A DNA stretch of 13,920 nucleotides from DATEUP01 sp041485285 (GTDB lineage Archaea > Thermoplasmatota > DTKX01 > DATEUP01), in contig JBGPJF010000061.1 in NCBI GenBank assembly GCA_041485285.1, positions 1 through 13,920 of the forward strand, in the 5' to 3' direction. Below are positions 5,789 to 11,474 of the stretch, in pieces. The notes under the pieces are model-generated. The model made no database searches. It was not told where the DNA came from and saw only the letters and a list, made by a program, of their open reading frames with translations. Positions within the stretch are counted from its first letter, which is position 1; each line of letters opens with the position of its first letter. Position numbers and translations under genes: made by a program.

Positions 5789-6337
5789 ATGTCGGGGAAA
5801 TTCGAGATCCGCCACTTTTCCCCTGGGATGGAAGGCGACTTCTTCGGCCTCCATTCGACGCCGCCCGGCGAGTGCTTCTGCATGTATTGGTACCTCGCCG
5901 ACGGCAAGGACTGGTCAAAGGTTCCGGCCACCGAAAACCGGCAGGGGCGCGAGGCGCTGCTGAAGGCCGGCGGCTACGACGGCTACCTCGCTTACGTGGA
6001 CGGGAAAGTCGCGGCGTGGTGCCAGGTCGGCCCGCGCGACCGGTTGAACAATTTGCGCAAGCGCCTCGTCCTCAAGGCCGACCCGGCCGTGTGGGCGATC
6101 TCATGCTTCTTCGTGCTCCCTGAGCAACGCCGAACGGCGGTCGCGACCCGCCTGCTGCGGCACGCGCTCGCAGAGCTGAACGCCAAGGGCGTCAAGCGCG
6201 TCGAGGCGTACCCGAGGCGCGGCGACGAAATGACGACCGACGACATGTGGAACGGGCCCGAGTCGATGCTCGCGCGCGAGGGGTTCAAAGTCGTGCGCGA
6301 CGACAAAGTGCGCCCCGTGATGGCGAAAGACCTCTGA
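5789..6337 (+). CDS. GNAT-family N-acetyltransferase
   Basis: 182 residues. Probably transfers an acetyl group from acetyl-CoA to an unidentified small molecule or amine in the cytoplasm. Family features: GECFCMYW near residue 28-34, GYLAYVDGKVAAWCQVGPRD (64-84) for strands before the core, WAISCFFVLPEQRRTAVATRLLRHAL (102-127) as motif A with the CoA-pyrophosphate loop, VEAYPRR (138-144) and the closing GFKVVRDDKVRPVM (165-178). The layout matches a widespread uncharacterised GNAT group with CFFV, VEAYP and RPVM signatures. In the CoA loop the usual glycine (R-x-x-G-x-A) is alanine (RRTAVA), which may weaken but need not abolish binding. ATG 5789 is preceded by GGTGA with no spacer, so initiation may be leaderless. 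It faces the response-regulator gene with 11 bases between stops. Confidence 0.85.
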   Translation: MSGKFEIRHFSPGMEGDFFGLHSTPPGECFCMYWYLADGKDWSKVPATENRQGREALLKAGGYDGYLAYVDGKVAAWCQVGPRDRLNNLRKRLVLKADPAVWAISCFFVLPEQRRTAVATRLLRHALAELNAKGVKRVEAYPRRGDEMTTDDMWNGPESMLAREGFKVVRDDKVRPVMAKDL

Positions 6338-6348
6338 CGCTTGGCCTG

Positions 6349-6768
6349 TCAATGCCTAGGCGCGCGCGCTTCGCCCGCGGGCCCCTGCGAGAGCGGCCCT
6401 GACAGGGCGTTGCCCGAAACGCGCTTGAGCAGCGCGATGAACTCCGCGAGCGCGAAGGGCTTGGCGAGGAATGCGATCGCGCCGACCTCGCGCGCCTCTT
6501 TCTCGACCGACCCGTCCGCCGAGATGAATATGACCTTCGCACCGCGGTCCATCGCCAGGATCGCGCGGGTCGCCGCCAGGCCGTCGAGGACGGGCATCCG
6601 GTAGTCCATGATGATCAGGTCCGGGCGCGGCACGGTCGCTTCGAACAGAGCGATGGCCCGCTCCCCGTCGAAGGCCTGACCGGCGAGCTCGCAGCCGGCG
6701 AGCCCGAGCACGGCTTCGTAGAGTTCCTGGATGGGCGTTTCGTCGTCCACGGTGAGAATTCGAAGCAC
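6349..6768 (-). CDS. Receiver-only (CheY-like) response regulator
   Basis: 139 residues with a single phospho-receiver domain (3-118). Conserved residues are present: acidic pair D8/D9 (TVDDE), phospho-acceptor D55 in LIIMDYRMP, Ser83 in place of the conserved Thr (FISAD), and Lys103 followed by Pro (LAKPF). It should accept phosphate from a histidine kinase, none of which lies in the window. There is no output domain, only an unstructured tail of about 20 residues rich in Gly, Ala and Arg, so it acts by protein-protein contact or is a phosphate shuttle. GTG 6768 is the start, placing LRILTVDDE at the normal N-terminal position; no strong Shine-Dalgarno or TATA box was found. The gene upstream on the same strand ends in a terminator, so this gene likely has its own weak promoter in 6769-6838. 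Confidence 0.92.
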   Translation of the reverse strand: MLRILTVDDETPIQELYEAVLGLAGCELAGQAFDGERAIALFEATVPRPDLIIMDYRMPVLDGLAATRAILAMDRGAKVIFISADGSVEKEAREVGAIAFLAKPFALAEFIALLKRVSGNALSGPLSQGPAGEARAPRH

Positions 6769-6838
6769 GACGATCCCGCTGCCCTATTCCAGGCCCCCCC
6801 TTGCAAAGAGGGCCGCCTCTCGACTACCGGTCGCCCTC

Positions 6839-6867
6839 AAAATAAAGGCCCGCCCATAAAGGCGGGG
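6839..6867 (-). terminator. Hairpin/T-rich terminator after the gene at 6877-7770
   Basis: CCCGCC (6849-6854) and GGCGGG (6861-6866) form a 6-bp stem with a six-base loop, located 10 bases past the TAG stop on the minus strand. It is followed by CCTTTATTTT (6848-6839). This fits an intrinsic-type terminator separating this gene from the response regulator. Confidence 0.65.
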
Positions 6868-6876
6868 AAAAGCGCA

Positions 6877-7770
6877 CTACTGGCCTTTCGAGACGCGCTC
6901 GGCAAGGCCCCCGAAATAGGCGGCGACTCTGGGAATAAGGGTCTCCCGGCGGTCGGTGAGGTCGAGGGGTTCGCGGCCGCCCACGAACGCTTCCTTGACC
7001 GGGACGGCCTCGAACACGAGCCCGAAGGGGATGCGCTGCCGCAGGACGTACCCGGCCGCCTCGCAGATGCGGTTGAGCTCCTCGAGCGACACCGCGTCGA
7101 TGGGGAGGCTTTGGATAAACGGCTGCCTTGCCATGCGCCCGGGGAAGCCGATGTCTTCGACGCGCATCTCGGCGGCCGACGCACGGATGATTTGGGGGCC
7201 CTCCTTGGTAAGGTCGAACCCGAGGTCGGCGACGTACTCCCTGGAAGCCTCGATGAGTTCGTTCATGACTTCGAGGAGCGACTCAAGGTCCTTGAAGTAA
7301 TAGAACAGGAAGACCGGCTCGTTCTCGAGGTCGCCGGAGAGGTACGACCCGACATCCTGGGGGCGCACCGACACGGCGATCGCGCCGGAGGCGCAGAAGT
7401 CCTCGATGAGGCCGCGCGTCAGCACCGTAAGGGGATTGGATGAGCCGATGTCGAAGAAGGCGGGGTCGTCGAGGTCGAGGAAGAGGAACGCGGGGTCGTC
7501 CTCGCAGTCGATGGAGAAGTAGCCGATGTCGTCGATGCCCTCGCGGTCGAGGAGCGAGCCGGTGACGGTGTCGAGCGGCCGGGTGAGCAGTTCGCGGCGG
7601 ACGTCGGCCGTGATGGTGGGCCCGGCGATGGAGTCGCCGTCGCGGAACTCCGCGTAGAAGTGGGCGACGCCAAAGCGCTTCTCGATGGCGCCGAGGGCCG
7701 CAAGGGGCACGGTGCGCCCGACCTCGCGTTCGTCCCCGTGCCAGGCGGCCTCAAGGGCGATCCCGGTCAT
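6877..7770 (-). CDS. Unrecognised acidic protein, 297 residues
   Basis: Soluble protein without signal peptide, membrane helix or cysteine-rich motif. I do not recognise the family. It is Asp/Glu-rich, with an acidic aromatic stretch FSIDCEDDPAFLFLDLDDPAFF (about 85-106, containing DDPAF twice), a SVRPQDVGSYLSGDLE segment, a helical region YFKDLESLLEVMNELIEAS, and a C-terminal alpha/beta part ending VAAYFGGLAERVSKGQ. Start ATG 7770 is supported by a TATA-like box centred 26-27 bases upstream (7793-7799), which makes the transcript leaderless and explains the absence of a Shine-Dalgarno. A terminator follows at 6839-6867, so it is a single-gene unit. The codon pattern fits its neighbours and nothing suggests transfer. 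It could be a lineage-specific protein. Confidence 0.8.
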   Translation of the reverse strand: MTGIALEAAWHGDEREVGRTVPLAALGAIEKRFGVAHFYAEFRDGDSIAGPTITADVRRELLTRPLDTVTGSLLDREGIDDIGYFSIDCEDDPAFLFLDLDDPAFFDIGSSNPLTVLTRGLIEDFCASGAIAVSVRPQDVGSYLSGDLENEPVFLFYYFKDLESLLEVMNELIEASREYVADLGFDLTKEGPQIIRASAAEMRVEDIGFPGRMARQPFIQSLPIDAVSLEELNRICEAAGYVLRQRIPFGLVFEAVPVKEAFVGGREPLDLTDRRETLIPRVAAYFGGLAERVSKGQ

Positions 7771-7792
7771 AGCGAGCAGGGATTCATTTTTG

Positions 7793-7799
7793 ACTATTT
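7793..7799 (-). promoter_or_regulatory. TATA-like box, leaderless promoter for the gene at 6877-7770
   Basis: AAATAGT on the minus strand, centred 26-27 bases above ATG 7770. Transcription would start at or next to the A of ATG. Confidence 0.55.
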
Positions 7800-7827
7800 G
7801 ATGACGAGAGTCAACGTCGCTGACGGC

Positions 7828-7859
7828 AAAACTGGGGGCGGGCCCGGGGGCCCGCCCCC
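7828..7859 (-). terminator. Very stable 12-bp hairpin terminator after the coiled-coil gene
   Basis: GGGGGCGGGCCC (7834-7845) and GGGCCCGCCCCC (7848-7859) are perfect complements separated by two bases, so the top one or two pairs must open to make the loop. On the minus strand the hairpin lies 14 bases past the TAG stop of the gene at 7874 and is followed by AGTTTT (7833-7828). Confidence 0.7.
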
Positions 7860-7873
7860 GCGGGGCGTGGGCG

Positions 7874-8263
7874 CTAGCCGCCCATCGTGTCGGGCAGGTT
7901 CCGCAGCTCCGCGGCGGTTGCTCCGCCGGTCCCCGGTTCGGGTTCGGCCGGCTCGTCGGGCTCCCGCGGCTCCTTGCGCGCGGCCCCGTTCTTCACGGCC
8001 GCGCCCGCGTTGTGGGCCACCTTCTGGAGCTCGGACTCAAGCTCGTGGGACTTGGCCTGGAGCCAATCGAGCACCCGCTTGGCGTCGCGCTGGGCGCCCT
8101 CGAAGGCGGCGGAGCCGCGGGCCGCGCGGTGGAGCTTGTCCATCAAGCGCGTCAGGCGCTTGTCGGCGTCCGCCATCGCTCGCTCTATCCCGTCGCCCAG
8201 CGACGAGGTCGTTCGCTTTCCGCTTTCCTGCTGGTGTTCTGCGATGTCTTCGGTTGTCGCCAT
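7874..8263 (-). CDS. Small coiled-coil protein of unknown function
   Basis: 129 residues from ATG 8263. Mostly helical with heptad-like spacing in residues 20-80 (IERAMADADKRLTRLMDKLH, then AKRVLDWLQAKSHELESELQKV), followed by a Pro/Glu-rich tail EPREPDEPAEPEPGTGG and a short conserved-looking end LRNLPDTMGG. No signal peptide, no membrane helix, no family recognised. The open frame extends 39 codons further to 8380, but ATG 8263 has a strong GGGGTGA six bases before it and a TATA box at 8296-8302 that lies inside that extension, so the shorter form is right. A near-palindrome at 8323-8338 sits just above the TATA box, the usual position for an archaeal activator site, so expression may be regulated. 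Confidence 0.75.
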   Translation of the reverse strand: MATTEDIAEHQQESGKRTTSSLGDGIERAMADADKRLTRLMDKLHRAARGSAAFEGAQRDAKRVLDWLQAKSHELESELQKVAHNAGAAVKNGAARKEPREPDEPAEPEPGTGGATAAELRNLPDTMGG

Positions 8264-8295
8264 CGGTTTCACCCCAACGCGGCTCGCCTGCCATC

Positions 8296-8302
8296 CTATA
8301 TG
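8296..8302 (-). promoter_or_regulatory. TATA-like box for the coiled-coil protein gene
   Basis: CATATAG on the minus strand, identical to the box at 3755-3761. It places transcription start near 8273, leaving a short leader that carries GGGGTGA. Confidence 0.55.
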
Positions 8303-8322
8303 ACCGTTGCCTGTGGCGAACA

Positions 8323-8338
8323 AGTGACATATGTAACT
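8323..8338. promoter_or_regulatory. Candidate operator upstream of the TATA box at 8296
   Basis: AGTGACATATGTAACT reads as AGT-n-ACATATGT-n-ACT: symmetric at 14 of 16 positions around an NdeI-like centre. It lies about 20-40 bases above the TATA box of the gene at 7874-8263, where archaeal activators bind. No regulator can be named from the sequence. Confidence 0.35.
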
Positions 8339-8379
8339 CGCGGCCCGGGGGCGCGAATCGGGCCAACGCGCGCGGCCCA

Positions 8380-9450
8380 TTATTTGCCGAGAATCCCGTC
8401 CGCGAGGGCAAGTTCTGCATTCAACAGCGACCCCCCGGCCGAGCCGCGTATCGTGTTATTCGAAAGGACGAAAAATCGGATCCGGCCGTCCTCGGCGACG
8501 CGCACTTGCCCGACCCCGACGGCCATGCCGGGCAGCCCTTCGGCCTCGCCGAGCAGCACGTCCAGGGCCGGCTGGGGGCGCGCGTCCTCGGTGAAGAGGT
8601 GGAGGGGCTCCTCGGGGGCGGTGTGGAGCCCGCGGCCCGCGATGTCCCCGCGGAACTCCGCGAACGCCTCGCGCACCTCGTCGAGGCCGGGCTCTTCGTC
8701 GAGCGTCACGACGACGCTCTCGAGGTGCCCGTCGCGGACCCACACGCGGGCGCAGGAGGCCAGCACGGAGAAGTCGGCGGGGCGGATCTTGCCGCGGGAC
8801 AGCTGCCCCATGATTTTGCGCGACTCGGTCTCCATCTTGTGCTCCTCTTTGGCGATGTAGGGGATGACGTTGAACGGCTCCTTGAGGAGCGCCAATCCGC
8901 CGCTGCCTGCGCCGGTTACCGCCTGGTAGGTGGACACGACGACATCGCGGATCTGGAAATTTTCCGCAAGCGGCTTGAGGCCCATGACGAGCCCGGTCGT
9001 CGAGCAGTTCGCGTTGGTCACGATGGGCGCGCGGCCCTTCTCCCGCTGGAGTTTTGCAAGTGCAAGGTGCGGCGCGTTGACCTCGGGGATCAGGAGTGGC
9101 ACGTCCTCGTCCATCCGGTGCGGGGCGGCGTTCGAGAACACCGGGATGCCGGCTTCCGCGATCTCCAATTCAACCACGCCGGCCACGGCGGAGGGCAGGG
9201 CGGAGAACACGACGGCCACGCCGCTTTTAACGACGGCCTTGGCCGTTGTGTTCTCCACCTCCATCAGGCCGACGTCCTCGGGCAGCGGCGCCTCGATTGC
9301 CCACTTGCCCACTTTTCCGTACTCCTTGCCCGCGGAATTCTGCGAGGCAAAGAGCGCCTCGAGCCTGAACTGCGGGTGGCCGTCGAGGAACTGCACGAAC
9401 CGCTGGCCGACCATTCCGGTGGCGCCGAGGAGCCCGACTTTGAGGGTCAC
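8380..9450 (-). CDS. asd: Aspartate-semialdehyde dehydrogenase, archaeal/fungal type
   Basis: 356 residues, close to the family norm of about 350. It reduces 4-phospho-L-aspartate to L-aspartate 4-semialdehyde with NADPH, the branch step toward lysine, threonine, methionine and isoleucine, in the cytoplasm. Motifs: GATGMVG (9-15) binds the nucleotide; catalytic Cys149 in TNANCSTTG; TYQAVTGAGSGG (174-185); substrate-binding Arg235 and general-base His242 in ARVWVRDGH; C-terminal LSNNTIRGSAGG. GTG 9450 is the start: a TATA box at 9474-9479 lies 26-27 bases above it, so the transcript is leaderless. A GTG at 9486 in frame lies above that box and is excluded. Related malonyl-CoA reductases share this fold, so that activity is a minor alternative. 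The rimK unit upstream on the same strand is separate. Confidence 0.93.
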   Translation of the reverse strand: MTLKVGLLGATGMVGQRFVQFLDGHPQFRLEALFASQNSAGKEYGKVGKWAIEAPLPEDVGLMEVENTTAKAVVKSGVAVVFSALPSAVAGVVELEIAEAGIPVFSNAAPHRMDEDVPLLIPEVNAPHLALAKLQREKGRAPIVTNANCSTTGLVMGLKPLAENFQIRDVVVSTYQAVTGAGSGGLALLKEPFNVIPYIAKEEHKMETESRKIMGQLSRGKIRPADFSVLASCARVWVRDGHLESVVVTLDEEPGLDEVREAFAEFRGDIAGRGLHTAPEEPLHLFTEDARPQPALDVLLGEAEGLPGMAVGVGQVRVAEDGRIRFFVLSNNTIRGSAGGSLLNAELALADGILGK

Positions 9451-9473
9451 GCCCGGGCAAGCCAGGGGCCATG

Positions 9474-9479
9474 ATATAA
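9474..9479 (-). promoter_or_regulatory. TATA box, leaderless promoter of asd
   Basis: TTATAT on the minus strand within the 48 bases between the upstream gene's stop and GTG 9450. Its centre is 26-27 bases above the GTG, so transcription should begin at the start codon itself. It shows asd can be expressed independently of the genes before it. Confidence 0.65.
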
Positions 9480-9498
9480 GCCTCACCGGCGCGGGCCG

Positions 9499-10362
9499 TC
9501 ACCGGAGTAGCTTGACCTCCCCGATGGTTCCGGCAAGCGCAAGGGCGGCCTCCTCCGTGAGGATCGAAGCGAGGTTGAGGCGCGCGGAGGTGCGGAGCAT
9601 GTCGCGGGCGCGCGCCTCGAGCCGGTGGACTTGGGGGACCCCCCGTGTGGCCTCAAGGGCCGCAACGGCGAGCCCGAAGGCGGTGTCGGCTTCGAACCAC
9701 CGGTCGAGCGAGGCGGCAAGGTCGGCGGTGCGGCGCTCGGCGTGGGCGAAGGCTGCACGGGCATCCGCCCAGGCCGCATCGCGCCGTTCGCGCGGGGCGG
9801 TGAGGGGCCTGCGCGTGAACTCGTCGTGGGCGCCGATGGCGCTTCGCAAACGCGTGAGCGTTTCGCGGTGGGCCGCGTGGGCGGCGGTGATGGCCTTGTC
9901 GCGGCCGGCGTGGGCGGATTCCAGCTGCGCGAGGACTTCGTCGAACCTGGGCGGCACGCGAGAGCGGCCGAGCGTTGCGCGCTCGCGCATGTAGCTTGCG
10001 CGCGCGCTTTCGTAGGCCGCTTGCACCTCGGCGTAACTCCTCGACGCCTCATCAAAGCGGGCCCCTTGGAGGGCGAGGCGCTTGCCGATGAGGTCGAGGG
10101 CCCTGCGCCCGTCGGGCGAAAGGATGCGCCGCAAGTTGACCGACGCCGCATCGTATTCGAGCGTCGCGATGCGCAATTCGCGCAGCGCTTCTTCCGCGCT
10201 CTTGCGCGCGCTTCGCCGGCCCTCGGCGCCCGACGCGCGGACGAAGAGGTGCTTGGCGCGCCCCGCGCGGTTGCGGGCGTCGGAGAGCACCTCGCTGGCG
10301 TCGAGCAGCGCCAGGCGAGCCCGCTCGAGCCGCTTTTCCTCCGGGGGTACGACGACGGGCAA
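9499..10362 (-). CDS. All-helical, coiled-coil-rich protein paired with the RimK-family ligase
   Basis: 287 residues, nearly all predicted helix, Arg/Ala/Glu-rich, without cysteine, signal peptide or membrane span. Long amphipathic stretches such as ERARLALLDASEVLSDARNR and SYAEVQAAYESARASYMRER suggest an extended coiled coil or helical bundle; the last 30 residues (LNLASILTEEAALALAGTIG) are more hydrophobic. No family recognised. TTG 10362 is taken as start: it lies 12 bases after the stop of the RimK-family gene and has GAGGTCGAG overlapping that stop as ribosome-binding site, so the two genes are cotranscribed. The pairing suggests it could be a substrate or scaffold for the ligase, though its C-terminus is not Glu-rich as the classical substrate's becomes. 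That is inference. Confidence 0.78.
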   Translation of the reverse strand: MPVVVPPEEKRLERARLALLDASEVLSDARNRAGRAKHLFVRASGAEGRRSARKSAEEALRELRIATLEYDAASVNLRRILSPDGRRALDLIGKRLALQGARFDEASRSYAEVQAAYESARASYMRERATLGRSRVPPRFDEVLAQLESAHAGRDKAITAAHAAHRETLTRLRSAIGAHDEFTRRPLTAPRERRDAAWADARAAFAHAERRTADLAASLDRWFEADTAFGLAVAALEATRGVPQVHRLEARARDMLRTSARLNLASILTEEAALALAGTIGEVKLLR

Positions 10363-10374
10363 GGGTGCTCGACC

Positions 10375-11385
10375 TCATGGCTCGCGGTCCACGCTTGCCC
10401 CGCCGCCCGATGGCCAGTCGCCGGCAATCTCGGCAAAGGGCCGGACGCGCCGGCCCGCCTCTGGCTCGCCGCGCGCAAGGGCGCGCGCGATGAGGTGCTC
10501 CACAATGGGCCCCGCCACGTCGAGGCCTGTGGCGGCTTCGAGCCCCTCGAACCCCGGGGAGGTGTTGAGCTCCATCACGAGCGGCCCCGACCGCGACTCG
10601 ATGAGGTCGACCCCGGCAATTTCGAGCCCCGCGACTTGCGCGGAGCGCAGCGCGATCTCGCGCGCCTTCTGCGACAGCTTCACCACCTCGCCGACGCCGG
10701 CGCGGTGGATGTTCGCGCGGAACTCGCCCTTGGCCGCCTTGCGCCGCATCGCCCCGACGACGCGCCCGTTCACGACGATCACGCGCAGGTCGACGCCCCG
10801 CGATTCGCGGATGAACTCCTGGATCAGGAGGCCCTCCCCCGTCCCGCCAAACGCGTCAAAGATCGACTCGGCCGAGGGGCGCGACTCGGCGATCATTACG
10901 CCCACGCCGTGCGTCCCGCGCGTCGGCTTCAAGATGTACGGCGGCCGCCCCAGGATGCGGAATGCTTCCTCCAGCCCGGCCCGCGTCTTGATGAGCACGG
11001 TCTTGGGCACCGGGATGCCATGGCTTGCAAGCAGCCGTGACGCGAGGAATTTGTCCCGCGAGCGGGCGATCGAGGTGTGCGAGTTGATGACGAGGAACCC
11101 CGCGCCCTCGAGGTGGTCGACGAGCGCGAGCTCCTCTTCGGTGATGCCGCTGCCGCGGCGCACGAGCACGGCGTCGATGCCGTCGAGGTACCCCTTGCGC
11201 TCGTGGAAGACGCGCGGCGGCCCCCGCCCCAAGACGAGGTTGCAGTTGAGCGGGTTCAGCTGCATCAGCGTGTGGCCGCGCGCGAAGGCGGCCTCCTGGA
11301 AGCGGCGCAGCGAATAATTCTCGACGGAACGCTGGAGGCTTGCGAGCAGGAGGCTGCGCCCGCCTTGAGGTTCGCGAGCGGGCAT
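10375..11385 (-). CDS. RimK-family ATP-grasp alpha-L-glutamate ligase
   Basis: 336 residues. ATP-grasp enzyme that joins glutamate (or a similar amino acid) to a carboxyl group with ATP, in the cytoplasm. N-terminal domain 1-100; ATP-binding Lys112 (SRDKF); glycine-rich loop YILKPTRGTHGVGV (150-163) with Lys153; LLIQEFI (187-192); VDLRVIVVNGRVVGAMRRKA (198-217); metal ligands in AGVDLIES (257-264) and VMELNTSPGFEG (270-281), including Glu272 and Asn274. The C-terminal half (EFRANIHRAG, ELNTSPGFEG) is closest to true RimK, but archaea lack ribosomal protein bS6, so the substrate must differ; MptN-, CofF- and LysX-like roles are alternatives. About 30 residues after the core are extra. ATG 11385 has GGAGG five bases upstream. 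Followed by the helical-protein gene 12 bases on. Confidence 0.9.
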   Translation of the reverse strand: MPAREPQGGRSLLLASLQRSVENYSLRRFQEAAFARGHTLMQLNPLNCNLVLGRGPPRVFHERKGYLDGIDAVLVRRGSGITEEELALVDHLEGAGFLVINSHTSIARSRDKFLASRLLASHGIPVPKTVLIKTRAGLEEAFRILGRPPYILKPTRGTHGVGVMIAESRPSAESIFDAFGGTGEGLLIQEFIRESRGVDLRVIVVNGRVVGAMRRKAAKGEFRANIHRAGVGEVVKLSQKAREIALRSAQVAGLEIAGVDLIESRSGPLVMELNTSPGFEGLEAATGLDVAGPIVEHLIARALARGEPEAGRRVRPFAEIAGDWPSGGGASVDREP

Positions 11386-11474
11386 CGGGCCTCCATCGAG
11401 GGGGTTGCCGAGCCGGCTTTCATCAAATCATCCTTTCGGGCCGGCGGGACGGCGAAAGGCGAGCCGTTAAGGCA

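Noticed and set aside
8264..8380. 39-codon upstream extension of the coiled-coil gene
   Set aside because: It contains the TATA box and possible operator, while ATG 8263 has a strong ribosome-binding site.
7660..9474. 604-codon open frame on the plus strand
   Set aside because: It runs antisense through asd and the coiled-coil gene and across two intergenic regions and a terminator. Its translation is Arg/Gly/Pro-rich without a recognisable domain; it is open because of high GC content.
9625..11040. 471-codon open frame on the plus strand
   Set aside because: Antisense to the rimK-family gene and its helical partner, both of which have clear motifs or operon spacing. The antisense product shows no domain.
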